A program made the position numbers and the translations under genes. DNA of 64,000 nt, taken from JAUCQB01 sp964586235 (lineage in GTDB: Bacteria; Planctomycetota; Phycisphaerae; UBA1845; PWPN01). The stretch is from the NCBI GenBank assembly GCA_964586235.1, contig CAZPIO010000010.1, positions 38,390 through 102,389 on the forward strand, written 5' to 3'. How positions within the stretch are numbered: position 1 is the first letter of the stretch; each line of letters opens with the position of its first letter. The notes under the pieces were generated by a model, which was not told the DNA's origin, searched no databases, and saw only the letters and a program-made list of their open reading frames with translations. Positions 24,875 to 34,600 of the stretch are shown piece by piece.

Positions 24875-26290
24875 GTGCGATCTACACGTCCAATCATCGG
24901 GCTTTGCGTCATCACTCTTGCCAACCAGCCGACCACCGGGACGGAATCGCCAATCCAGCCGGTGCTGATCTTTATGCAGCCGGCCGACGCCCTTGAACCG
25001 ATTGGCATGCTGACGTTCGAAGCCAACCCACTCGCACTTCGTGGGACCGTCACACCCGTCGGATCCTCTCCGGCCGCCTCCCAGCCGGTGCGAGACGCGC
25101 ATGGGCGACATGGAAATGCCAGACTCGACTTCCAGGCACTCTTAGCCGTTCCGCAGCTAGACGGCGGCTGCCTGGTGTTTGGCAGCGACACCGAGGAGGC
25201 CCCAGGACAGCCGAAGACCTACCTGTGGCGGCTTTGCTCTGCCCGAACACCTGACGGTTATCACTTCGCCGAATTGAAGGAGGTCTATCGCAACCCGAAG
25301 GGCCCCTGGCTCATCGAGGCGTCGATGGTTCGGCAAGAGCCCACCGGCCGGTTGTTCTTCTATCCGTGGAGCAGGTCCGATCAGCCGGAGCAGGGACACG
25401 CTCTCTGGGGTTTCGTGAGCGATGATGGCGAGAAATGGCAGCCGCTGTCAGACAAGCCGGTGTACCTCGACCACGATGCCTTCGGGATGATGTGGGATGT
25501 GCGAACAAACCGTTTCCTGACCGGCCAGGTGACGGACCAGCAGTGGAAAAAGCCGTATGCGGACAACATGGGGTCGTCGAGACGTCGCGTCCTGAACATG
25601 CGTGCCAGCCAGGACGGTTTGCGATGGGAAACGGTCGGCAATACCGGCACAGGCGGCCTCATCACCCCCGATGACGAGGATTCGCCTGACGTCGAGTTCT
25701 ACCGCATGCAGCCTTTTGCCTACGGCGATCGGTATATCGCACTGGCCGACCTCTACGCCGCGTCTCCGCTGACGCCCAACAAGCATGGCCCCCACCTGGC
25801 GTGCGAGTGGTGGGTTAGCGTGGACGGGATCAACTGGCAGCGTCCGTGGCGATCCGTCGATGCGCAAGGTGATACGCCCTATCCCGTCAAGATGACGCCC
25901 ATGTGGTTCGGGCGGGAGATGCTCTTCTGGCTGGCCGGGCAGGTGTGCGGACTGCCCGAGTACCGCATCGCCTCGATCGGGTCGCGATCCAACGCCGAGT
26001 TCTCCTCCGTAACGTTTTCAATGCCGGACAAGACGCTCCTGCTCAATGCATCCGTACCGAAAGGCCACGGCCTCTTTGACCAAGCCTATGTGCAGGTCGA
26101 ACTGCGCGACGAAGCGAATAAGGCAGTTCCCGGCTACGAACGGGACAAGTGCCTGCTTCAGAGTATCGACGACACCCGCATCCCGCTTCGCTGGGGCAAC
26201 AAAACGGGGAAGGAACTCATCGGCAAGAAGGTGTTTTTGCGATTCTACCTGCGCAGCGCGCGCATCTATGCGCTTGTGATCGAACGATGA
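24875..26290 (+). CDS. Predicted beta-propeller glycosidase-like protein
   Basis: About 471 aa. The fold pattern is a five-bladed propeller of the GH32/GH43/GH68-like kind seen in many planctomycete proteins (IEASMVRQEPTGRLFFYPWS, GFVSDDGEKWQPL, MRASQDGLRWETVG, WWVSVDGINWQRPW), with a small C-terminal beta domain (YVQVELRDEANKAVP). Active-site residues cannot be assigned with confidence. The likely start is GTG 24875, with AGGGGG 8 nt upstream, giving a hydrophobic N-terminus (IIGLCVITLA) that could be a weak signal sequence. It carries the shared leader motif and lies between an IS21-like end and an istA remnant. Confidence 0.65.
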   Translation: MRSTRPIIGLCVITLANQPTTGTESPIQPVLIFMQPADALEPIGMLTFEANPLALRGTVTPVGSSPAASQPVRDAHGRHGNARLDFQALLAVPQLDGGCLVFGSDTEEAPGQPKTYLWRLCSARTPDGYHFAELKEVYRNPKGPWLIEASMVRQEPTGRLFFYPWSRSDQPEQGHALWGFVSDDGEKWQPLSDKPVYLDHDAFGMMWDVRTNRFLTGQVTDQQWKKPYADNMGSSRRRVLNMRASQDGLRWETVGNTGTGGLITPDDEDSPDVEFYRMQPFAYGDRYIALADLYAASPLTPNKHGPHLACEWWVSVDGINWQRPWRSVDAQGDTPYPVKMTPMWFGREMLFWLAGQVCGLPEYRIASIGSRSNAEFSSVTFSMPDKTLLLNASVPKGHGLFDQAYVQVELRDEANKAVPGYERDKCLLQSIDDTRIPLRWGNKTGKELIGKKVFLRFYLRSARIYALVIER

Positions 26291-26296
26291 CTACAG

Positions 26297-26448
26297 CGTC
26301 ACCCCGCCCTTGCCAGCCACGCGACCGAGGACTTCAACCGGGCCATGGAGACCGCCTTCTGGTGCTTCCGAAGCTGTACCAGATGGTGATGATCGATAAC
26401 CTCAAGGCGGTGGTCAAGCGGTTGCGAAACGTTCGTATCGCATCCTGA
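26297..26448 (+). mobile_element. istA: IS21-family istA transposase remnant
   Basis: Codons from 26297 read RHPALASHATEDFNRAMETAF; after a +1 shift near 26365 the frame continues KLYQMVMIDNLKAVVKRL. The DNLKAVV motif around the second catalytic Asp, and the preceding helix, are hallmarks of the IstA integrase core. Only about 50 codons survive, frameshifted, so it is inactive. Confidence 0.65.
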
Positions 26449-26788
26449 CCGAGGGACCGAGAGGACACAGATCTGTGATTCCACCCTTGAAGAGAAAATC
26501 ATAGGCAATATCGCGCCAATACGCTTCGCAGTCTCTGTCGTCTGACATCCCGAGAATCAGCACGCCGGATAAATACCCCTGGTCAATCAACCGCTTACAG
26601 GCGATGTCGCCATCGAGCGTGAGAAGATTCGTATCAGAAACAACTACGTCGACCTTCTTTGTTGAAGCAATCCCGATGAGTTCTTCTCCGTCGCAGGCGG
26701 TGATGACATCAAAACCTGACTGCTTCAGTGAGCACGCATATGTGCTCTGAAGGTCAGGATCGTCTTCCACCAGGAGTACTATCGCCAT
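26414..26788 (-). CDS. Response regulator receiver protein, C-terminus truncated
   Basis: 124 aa. The receiver domain starts MAIVLLVEDDPDLQSTYACS with the acidic pair E8-D9-D10, the phosphoacceptor D53 (VDVVVSDTNLL), and a later GVLILGMSDD strand holding M and S where T/S is usual. The conserved Lys is in DFLFKGG. The final alpha5 helix is replaced by LCPLGPSVRMRYERFATA, which is encoded by DNA overlapping the istA remnant, so the 3' end appears cut by an old IS insertion. It lies 47 bp downstream of csrA on the same strand and may be co-transcribed. Confidence 0.7.
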   Translation of the reverse strand: MAIVLLVEDDPDLQSTYACSLKQSGFDVITACDGEELIGIASTKKVDVVVSDTNLLTLDGDIACKRLIDQGYLSGVLILGMSDDRDCEAYWRDIAYDFLFKGGITDLCPLGPSVRMRYERFATA

Positions 26789-26835
26789 AATGGATTTCGG
26801 TCCGCCATCCTGCGAGGCCACAACCCGAGAGCCTC

Positions 26836-27030
26836 TTACGTGCCCGAGGGGTTCTGGCCGTCCGTCTTTTCGCGGATGACGATCTCGTAAATCTCTTTGC
26901 GGTGGACCGTGACCTGTCTGGGGGCGTTGATGCCCAGGCGCACCTTGCCGCCCCGCACATCGACCACAAAGACCTCGATATCGTCGCCAATCATGATCGA
27001 CTGGTTGGTTTGGCGGGATAGAACAAGCAC
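26836..27030 (-). CDS. csrA: Carbon storage regulator CsrA
   Basis: 64 aa, the normal CsrA length. It reads MLVLSRQTNQSIMIGDDIEV, VVDVRGGKVRLGINAP, VTVHRKEIYEIV, with the conserved RNA-contacting R6 and the second RNA-binding strand around residues 40-47 (VTVHRKEI). CsrA dimers bind GGA motifs in mRNA leaders and block or stabilise translation. The start is GTG at 27030, preceded by AAGGTGG. It is the first gene of a short minus-strand unit with the receiver protein. Many leaders on this element contain GGA motifs, but targets cannot be named from sequence. Confidence 0.93.
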   Translation of the reverse strand: MLVLSRQTNQSIMIGDDIEVFVVDVRGGKVRLGINAPRQVTVHRKEIYEIVIREKTDGQNPSGT

Positions 27031-27457
27031 GAGTCACCACCTTGGGGCCCGACCAGGCGAACAAGCCGGACCATCTGCCTATAACTCCCATCGGCCATAT
27101 CGAACCCGACAATGAGCATGGGGTCATAGGGTCAACAATCGTGAGCTGGCTAGCGGTGGCTTCGATGTCTCGCGCGTATTGACCGACCGCTGGGTTGTCC
27201 GAGAGAGCCGAGCGTGCGGAACGAGTGACATGGCTGTGCAATCTGCGTGCAAGACGCCTGAGAAGGCCGCAGGCTCGCCGGATCACGGAAGGCTGTGGTC
27301 TTCTGGGGGCTGGACGCGGAACACCATGCGCTGGATAATCCTACCCATGGCAGCAAAGGTCATGGGTGTCCGAACTGATTCCCGCGTCGGAGGCAGGCTC
27401 TTGTTGTCATTCCTGTTGCGAACGGGTTCTCTTGACCTTTCTTGAAAGGAATCACAC
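27031..27457. other. Intergenic region between csrA and HU copy 2
   Basis: There is no supportable gene. The last 170 bp (27290-27457) resemble 6900-7066 upstream of HU copy 1, including TTGTTGTCATTCCTGTTGCG and CCTTTCTTGAAAGGA, and probably hold the HU promoter. Scattered open frames on the minus strand lack starts or recognisable motifs. Confidence 0.5.
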
Positions 27458-27769
27458 ATGGCAGCGAAAGTCCTCACCAAGAGCGAAATCCTCGCCAGCC
27501 TCGCCGAAACCACCGAACTGTCCCGCAAGGATGTCGCCTCCGTCTTTGATGCCCTTTCCGACCTCATCAAGAAGCATGTGGGCAAAAAAGGGCCGGGCAT
27601 GTTCGTCATACCAGGGCTGATGAGGATCATGGTGATCCAGAAGCCCGCCACCAAGGCTCATATGGGGATCAACCCCTTCACGAAGCAGGAGCAGATGTTC
27701 AAAGCCAAGCCTGCCCGCAAGGTCATCAAGGTGCGCCCGCTGAAGGCACTGAGGGAGATGGCCAAGTGA
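27458..27769 (+). CDS. HU-family DNA-binding protein, copy 2
   Basis: 103 aa, colinear with the 7067-7378 protein. Helices are KSEILASLAETTELSRKD and SVFDALSDLIKK; the saddle is GPGMFVIPGLMRIMV; the arm is INPFTKQEQMFKAKPARKV. Differences are mostly conservative (S/H, V/I, K/R), so both copies look functional. GAAAGGA precedes the ATG. Having two copies on one element suggests that it compacts or regulates its own DNA, or replaces host HU dosage. Confidence 0.92.
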   Translation: MAAKVLTKSEILASLAETTELSRKDVASVFDALSDLIKKHVGKKGPGMFVIPGLMRIMVIQKPATKAHMGINPFTKQEQMFKAKPARKVIKVRPLKALREMAK

Positions 27770-28215
27770 TCGGTTTCACGGTTCCATCGTGACGAGTCCG
27801 GAAGCCCAGGCACCTGGTGTCTGGGCTCCTGTTTGGGCACTGCCGCCACTGGCCTTCTTCGACCTCACTTCCCGTAAACGGCCTCGTACTCTCGGCGTAG
27901 TCGTTCGCCCAGCCTGGCCAAGACTTGATACTCCGGGGCAGATGCGTCCTGTCCGCTTGATAACCTGACCGCTGGCGGCCTGCTACAACCGCGGTGTGAC
28001 GAGTATGGTCGCCCCCATCCTCCCAGACTGGACACGTGAAGCCGTGTAGGGTATTGTGCTGATTGGTTGGTTCGTCGAAGGAGCCGGATACGATCTTCAT
28101 CGCACCCTTCTCGTTCGCCTGCCTGCCATACCGGGCTGAAACGGCGGCCCCTTTCCTCGTGGACCCGGAAAGCAACAGAGCGAGTCACAAAGCCTTTCGC
28201 ACAGGAGAACGACGA
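27770..28215. other. Intergenic region with inverted repeat copy and a gene tail
   Basis: 27962-28047 is the inverted copy of the 85-bp block at 6777-6863. On the minus strand 27865-27950 read a plausible protein tail (APEYQVLARLGERLRREYEAVYGK then stop), but no start or domain is visible upstream. It is probably a gene relic. The end of the region carries the ribosome binding site CAGGAG for the RRM gene. Confidence 0.45.
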
Positions 28216-28509
28216 ATGGGCAAAAAACTGTATGTGGGCAACCTGGGCTACGATGTGACCAACGCCACGTTGGAAGCACTTTTCGCACCTCACGGCACCG
28301 TACAGAGCGCTCAGGTGATCATGGACCGCGACTCGGGCCGGAGTAAGGGTTTCGGATTTGTGGAAATGGGCTCCGATCAGGAAGCCCAGGCTGCCATCCA
28401 AGCTCTGAACGGTCAGCAGCAGGGCGGGCGAGCCCTGAAGGTCAATGAGGCCAAGCCCCGTGAGTCCCGCGGTGGCGGCGGCTACGGCGGTGGCCGGCGA
28501 CGCTACTAA
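28216..28509 (+). CDS. RRM-type RNA-binding protein
   Basis: 97 aa. A single RNA recognition motif with RNP2 LYVGNLGY (residues 5-12), RNP1 KGFGFVEM (about 44-51) and the final VNEAKP strand, followed by a Gly/Arg-rich tail (GGGGYGGGRRRY). This is the standard bacterial glycine-rich RRM protein, often cold-induced. It binds single-stranded RNA in the cytoplasm. The start is set by CAGGAG 8 nt upstream of ATG. It is monocistronic, with a terminator 20 bp downstream. Confidence 0.93.
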   Translation: MGKKLYVGNLGYDVTNATLEALFAPHGTVQSAQVIMDRDSGRSKGFGFVEMGSDQEAQAAIQALNGQQQGGRALKVNEAKPRESRGGGGYGGGRRRY

Positions 28510-28528
28510 CTCGCGGCATGTTGAAATC

Positions 28529-28559
28529 GAGAGGGCCACATCCGTGGCCCTCTCTTTTT
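28529..28559 (+). terminator. Rho-independent terminator after RRM gene
   Basis: A perfect 11-bp stem GAGAGGGCCAC / GTGGCCCTCTC closes an ATCC loop and is followed by TTTTT. Confidence 0.95.
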
Positions 28560-28607
28560 CGTATTAAGCGGACTCTTTCGGGAGTGTTCCACGGGAGGTC
28601 CCAGAAA

Positions 28608-31600
28608 TTGAGAGCGGCGATCAAGAGAACCTCTATTGACCTGATCCGCCACCGATTGTTCGGCCTTCCCCGCGGCCGCAATGGGGAGCTCCGCGATGAA
28701 CCGCCGCTACGGTCTGAGCTACTCAGCGCCGATCAACTCAAGCAGCACGCCCGCGCCCTCGCCAGTTCGCACGAGATTGATGAACGTCGTGGGCCTGACC
28801 GGTTGTTGCCTCGTCTGACCGGGAACGAAGTCGCACTCCTTCATGCGTACAAACTCGTCGCGAACTCGGCGGAGCAGGGCCGGCGCACCACGCCCGCCGC
28901 TGACTGGCTGCTGGACAATTTCTACCTCATCGAGTCACAGATTCGAACGGCGCGGCGGCACTTGCCCCGAGAGTACAGCGTCGAACTGCCGCGGCTCCTG
29001 AACGGCCCGCTGGCCGGCTATCCGCGCGTTTATGCCATCGTTCAGGAACTGATTTCGCACGTGGATGGGCGAGTGGACGCCGAGAACCTCAGCCGCTTCG
29101 TGGCCTCCTACCAGACCATCGTCACACTCAAACTCGGCGAACTGTGGGCGATCCCGATCATGCTCCGTCTGGCTCTGATCGAGAATTTGCGCCGCGTGGC
29201 CGTCCGGATCGCGGCATGTCGGCGGGATCGCGACGCCGCAAGCCTCTGGGCAGACCGCCTGCTGGAGGTCGCCGAGAAGGAGCCAAGGAACTTGGTGCTG
29301 GCCCTGGCCGACATGGTCCGCGAGGATCCGCCGCTCACCAGCGCGTTTGTCGCGGAATTTGCCCGCCGCCTGCGAGGCCAGAATCCGGGCCTGACCCTGC
29401 CGATGAGCTGGCTTGAGCAACAACTTGCCGAGGCCAATCACACCATCGAAGAACTCATTCAACTCGAAAGCCAGAACCAGGCGACCGACCAGGTCTCCAT
29501 GAGCAACAGTATCGGCAGTCTTCGGTTTCTCTCGACGATGGATTGGCGAGAATTCGTCGAGACGATGAGCGCTGTCGAGCGAACCCTCCGCAGCGACCCG
29601 GCTGACGTTTATAACGACATGAATTTTGCCACCCGTGACTGCTATCGCCACGTGGTGGAGGATATCGCAAAGCAGAGCCCGCTCTCGGAGCACGAGGTGG
29701 CCCGCAGGGCCATCCAACTCGCCCGTGACCGTATCGCCCACATCGGAGGCGACGATCGCACGGCCCACGTGGGGTATTACCTCATTGACAGAGGCCGATC
29801 TCTGCTCGAACGCGCTGTCGGCGTTCGGCCCTCGACGACAATCGTCCTCCGGCGTATCGGTCGCCACATACCGCTGCTGTTCTATGTCGGGAGCATCCTG
29901 GCTCTGACGGGGATCCTGACGACGGCCGCCTTGCTCACCGCCTCTCGCCACGGTTTGCAGGTCTGGGGCCTCTTGGTGTTGGCCATTCCCTTGCTGCTAG
30001 GCGCGAGCCATTGGGGTGTGTCGGTGGTGAACTGGCTTGCAACCCGGTTGGTAGCACCGCAGACGCTGCCAAGAATGGATTTCTCTGACGAAATCCCGCC
30101 GGACTGCCGCACTATGGTGGTGGTGCCCACGATGCTTACCAGCAAGGAGGGTGTTCGGGATCTGCTGGAATCGCTTGAGCTCCGTTTTCTGGCCAATCGC
30201 GACGCCCGCCTTCACTTTGGGCTTCTGACGGACCTGCGCGACGCGTCCCAGGAGGAGATGCCGGGTGATGAGGAACTCGTGCGCCTGGCAAGCGACGGGA
30301 TTGAAGCCCTGAACCGGAAGTATGCAGCCGATCGCGAAGACGCCTTCTTTCTTTTCCATCGCCCGCGGTGGTGGAATGAGCAGGAAGGCATCTGGATGGG
30401 CTGGGAACGCAAGCGGGGCAAGATCGCCGAATTCAACTCACTTCTGCGGGGCAGGGCAAGAGATCGGTTCAGCGTTATCGTCGGCCAGACCGAGATCCTG
30501 CCCGCCGTCAGATTCGTCATCACGCTCGACACGGATACGCAACTGCCTCGTGACGCGGCCCGCGAACTCGCCGGCACGCTGGCCCACCCGCTCAACCGCC
30601 CTCGGTTCGATCCGAAACTCGGACGGGTCATCGAGGGCTACAGCATTCTCCAGCCGCGTGTGGGCGTGAGTCTGCCCAGTGCCGGCCGGTCGTGGTTTGC
30701 CCGACTTTTCGCCGCTGAGCCGGGCATTGATCCTTATACCCGTGCCGTCTCCGACGTGTATCAGGACCTCTTCGGGGAAGGCTCGTATATCGGCAAGGGG
30801 ATCTACGATGTAGATGCATTTGAGCAGGCACTGGGCGATCGTTTCCCGGAGAACCGCATTCTCAGCCACGATTTGCTCGAGGGTTCCCATGCCAGAGCCG
30901 GCTTGGTGAGTGACGTGGTGTTGCTCGAGGAACACCCCTCGTCTTACACGACTGACGCCGGTCGCCGGCATCGCTGGATCCGAGGTGACTGGCAGATCAT
31001 GCCGTGGGTGCTCCCGCGCGTTCCCGGCCCGGATGGCCGGCGCGTCGCCAACCGTCTTTCGGTCCTTTCACGATGGAAGATCCTTGACAACCTGCGTCGA
31101 AGCCTGGCGCCGGCGGGTCTAGTGGCGCTTCTGCTGCTCGGATGGATTTTCCCGGGTCTGGCCCTGCTCTGCACTCTCCTTGTCGTCGGGATCATCGTCA
31201 GCCCGGTCGTCTTTGCAGGCATTGTCGGATTCCTGCACAAATCGCCAGACCTGCCGACCGCTCTGCACCTGCGAGAAGTGGCCGTCACGGCGGGAAAACA
31301 ACTCGCTCAGTCCGCTATCGCGCTGATCTGTCTGCCTTACGACGCTTTCATCAGCCTTGACGCGATCGGCCGCGCCGCCGTGCGGGTGCTCTTGACGCGG
31401 CGAAGACTCCTTGAGTGGCAAACGGCCGGTGACGCCGAGCAGAACGGCCACGCCGGTCTGGCCGGAGTGTGCAGATCGATGTGGGTCGGGCCGGTCACCG
31501 CGGCCGTCGTTGCGGCAATGGCGGGGGTCGCACGCCCGGAGAGCCTACACGTGGCGGCGCCTATTCTGGGCTTGTGGCTTCTGTCTCCCGTTGTGGCGTG

Positions 31601-34600
31601 GTGGTTAAGCCGTCCGATCGCATCCCGGAAATCTGGCCTGACGACCGAAGACCGTGCGTTCCTCCGAATGGCCGCCCGCCGCACCTGGCGATTCTTCGAG
31701 ACTTTCGTCGGGCCTGAGGACCACTATCTTCCGCCGGACAACTGCCAGGAGCATCCCGCCGCCGCCGTCGCTCACCGCACATCGCCGACCAACATGGGAC
31801 TGTCGTTGCTGGCCCATCTTGCCGCGCACGACTTCGGCTACATCTCCGCCAGGCAGCTCATCGATCGTACCTCCAAAGCGTTCGCGACCATGAGCAAGCT
31901 CGAGCGGTACCGAGGGCACTTCTACAACTGGTATGATACGCGCACCCTTCACCCGCTGTCTCCGCTCTACGTATCTTCGGTGGACAGTGGAAACCTTGCC
32001 GGCCATTTGCTCACCCTGGGTCCGGGGCTGCTGGGGTTGGCCGACACGAGGATCGTTTCGCCGGGGACCTTTGAAGGGCTCATGGACACGCTTCGGGTCC
32101 TCCTGGACGTGACCGGCGGCCGGGCCGTTCCATCCGAAGGTTCACGTCCTGGTGCAGCGCCACCGGAAGTCGTGGTTCTGCTGAAGCGGCTGGAGAGTGA
32201 ACTGCAACATCCTCCACGAGCGTTGGCGGCCTCGCAGATCCACCTGGAACGTCTGTCGGCGGCAGGCGCGGAGCTGGCGGCGATGCTGAGCGCCGGCCCG
32301 GACGATGAAGCGAGGTGGTGGGCGCAGGCCTTCGAGCGTCAATGCCGTGATTCCCTGGATGATCTGCTCTTCATCGCACCGTGGTGTGCGCTTCCCCCGC
32401 CGAGCGAACTGATGTGGCAGCGAGGATCGGTCGAGCAGGTCCAGCGATTGAGCGATCTTCGAAAGGCCCTTCAAATCCTGGATGATGTTCCGACACTTCG
32501 CGACGTCGCGGAACGAGATTCCGCGATGATGCTGTCGATCGACGAGATTCTGGCCAACCTGATCGAACAGGGTCCCAGCGTGCCCTCCGCGGAGAACGCT
32601 TGGTTGGCCCGGCTGCGGGCGTCCATCATCGAGGCCGGCCAGCATGCCAGCGATCGCCTGGCGGAACTCGAGGCCCTCGCGTCCCGTTGCCAGGAAATGG
32701 CGGATCTCAACTATGACTTCCTGTATGACAGGTCACGCCATCTCCTCTCGATCGGGTACAACGTCACGGGCCATCGCCTTGACGCCGGCTTCTATGNNNN
32801 NNNNNNNNNNNNNNNNNNNNNNNNNNNNNNNNNNNNNNNNNNNNNNNNNNNNNNNNNNNNNNNNNNNNNNNNNNNNNNNNNNNNNNNNNNNNNNNNCTCC
32901 TCTCGATCGGGTACAACGTCACGGGCCATCGCCTTGACGCCGGCTTCTATGACCTCCTGGCGTCGGAGGCACGGCTCGGCAGTTTCGTCGCCATCGCCCA
33001 GGGCCGGCTTCCTCAGGAACACTGGTTCAGCCTCGGACGGCTCCTGACGGCCGCCGGGGGCGAACACCCGCTGCTCTCCTGGAGCGGTTCAATGTTTGAA
33101 TACCTCATGCCGCTCCTGGTCATGCCCACCTTTGAGCATACCCTGCTGGATCGCACGTATCGTGCCGTTGTCCAGCGTCAGATCGAGTACGGCCGGCAGC
33201 GAGGAATCCCCTGGGGAATCTCCGAGTCGGGATACAACGCCACCGATGCTCACCTCATCTATCAGTACCGCACATTCGGCGTACCAGGGCTCGGGCTCAA
33301 GCGAGGATTGTCGGATGATCTGGTCGTCGCGCCGTATGCCAGCATCATGGCGCTGATGATTGCGCCGCAGAGGGCGTGTGCCAACCTGCGGCGTCTGGCA
33401 AGAGACGGGCTGCTCGGTGCCCACGGCTTTTATGAAGCGGTCGATTTCACCCCTGCGCGCGTACCACCCGGTCAACGCGGCGCGATCGTTCGCTCGTTCA
33501 TGGCGCACCACCAGGGGATGAGCCTTCTGTCGATGGCTCATGTCCTGCTCGGTCGCCCCATGCAGCGTCGTTTCCTGTCCGACCCGTTGTTTCGGGCCAC
33601 CGAACTGTTGCTGCAGGAACGCGTTCCGAATGCGGCCCCGTTCTTCCCGCACGATAGCGAGGCGACGGGATCGCGATTGACTCCCGCGGGAGTCGAAGAG
33701 GCCTTCCGCGTCGTCACCAATCCCCAGATCGCCGCGCCGGAAACCCATCTCCTGTCCAACGGCCGGTACCACGTCATGGTGGGTTCCGCCGGCGGCGGCT
33801 ACAGCCGATGGAAGGACCTCGCCATTACGCGCTGGTATGAAGACTCGACTCGTGATTGCTGGGGGACCTTCTCTTACCTCCGCGACCTGAATAGCGGAGA
33901 GTTGTGGTCCGCTGCGCACCAGCCCACGCTCAAGCGAAGCAAGGCGTACGAAGCCGTTTTCTCCGAAGCCCGAGTGGAGTTCCGCCGCCGCGACAATGAC
34001 GTGGCAACGCACACCGAAATCGCCGTCTCGCCGGAAGATGACATTGAGTTGCGCCGCATCAACATGGCGAACCGGGGGCATAAGCGGCGCGTGATTGACT
34101 TGACCAGCTACGCCGAGGTTGTCCTGGCGCCTCCGGCGGCCGATGCGACCCATCCGGCCTTCAGCAAGCTGTTCGTCCAGACGGAAATCGTGCGTTCACG
34201 CCAGGCGATTCTCTGCACGCGCCGCCCTCGCTTGAGCGCGGAACACCCGCCGTGGATGTTCCACCTGGCGGTGGTTCACGGATCGGCGATCGGGGAGACC
34301 TCCTACGAGACCGATCGCAGCCAGTTCATCGGGCGGGGCCGCACTCTGGCAGACCCGGCAGCAATGCACGTGTCGAAGCTGTCCAATCGCGAAGGTACAG
34401 TCCTCGATCCGATCGTCTCGATTCGCCAAGTCGTTGCCGTGGAACCCGATGAGACGATGCGGATCGACTTCGTCACCGGTGTGGCGGATACCCGCGAGGC
34501 CGCGATGGCCCTGATCGATAAGTATCAGGACAGGAGGATGATGGACCGTGTGTTCGATCTCGCGTGGACGCACGGCCAGGTCATCGTGCGGCAGCTCGGT

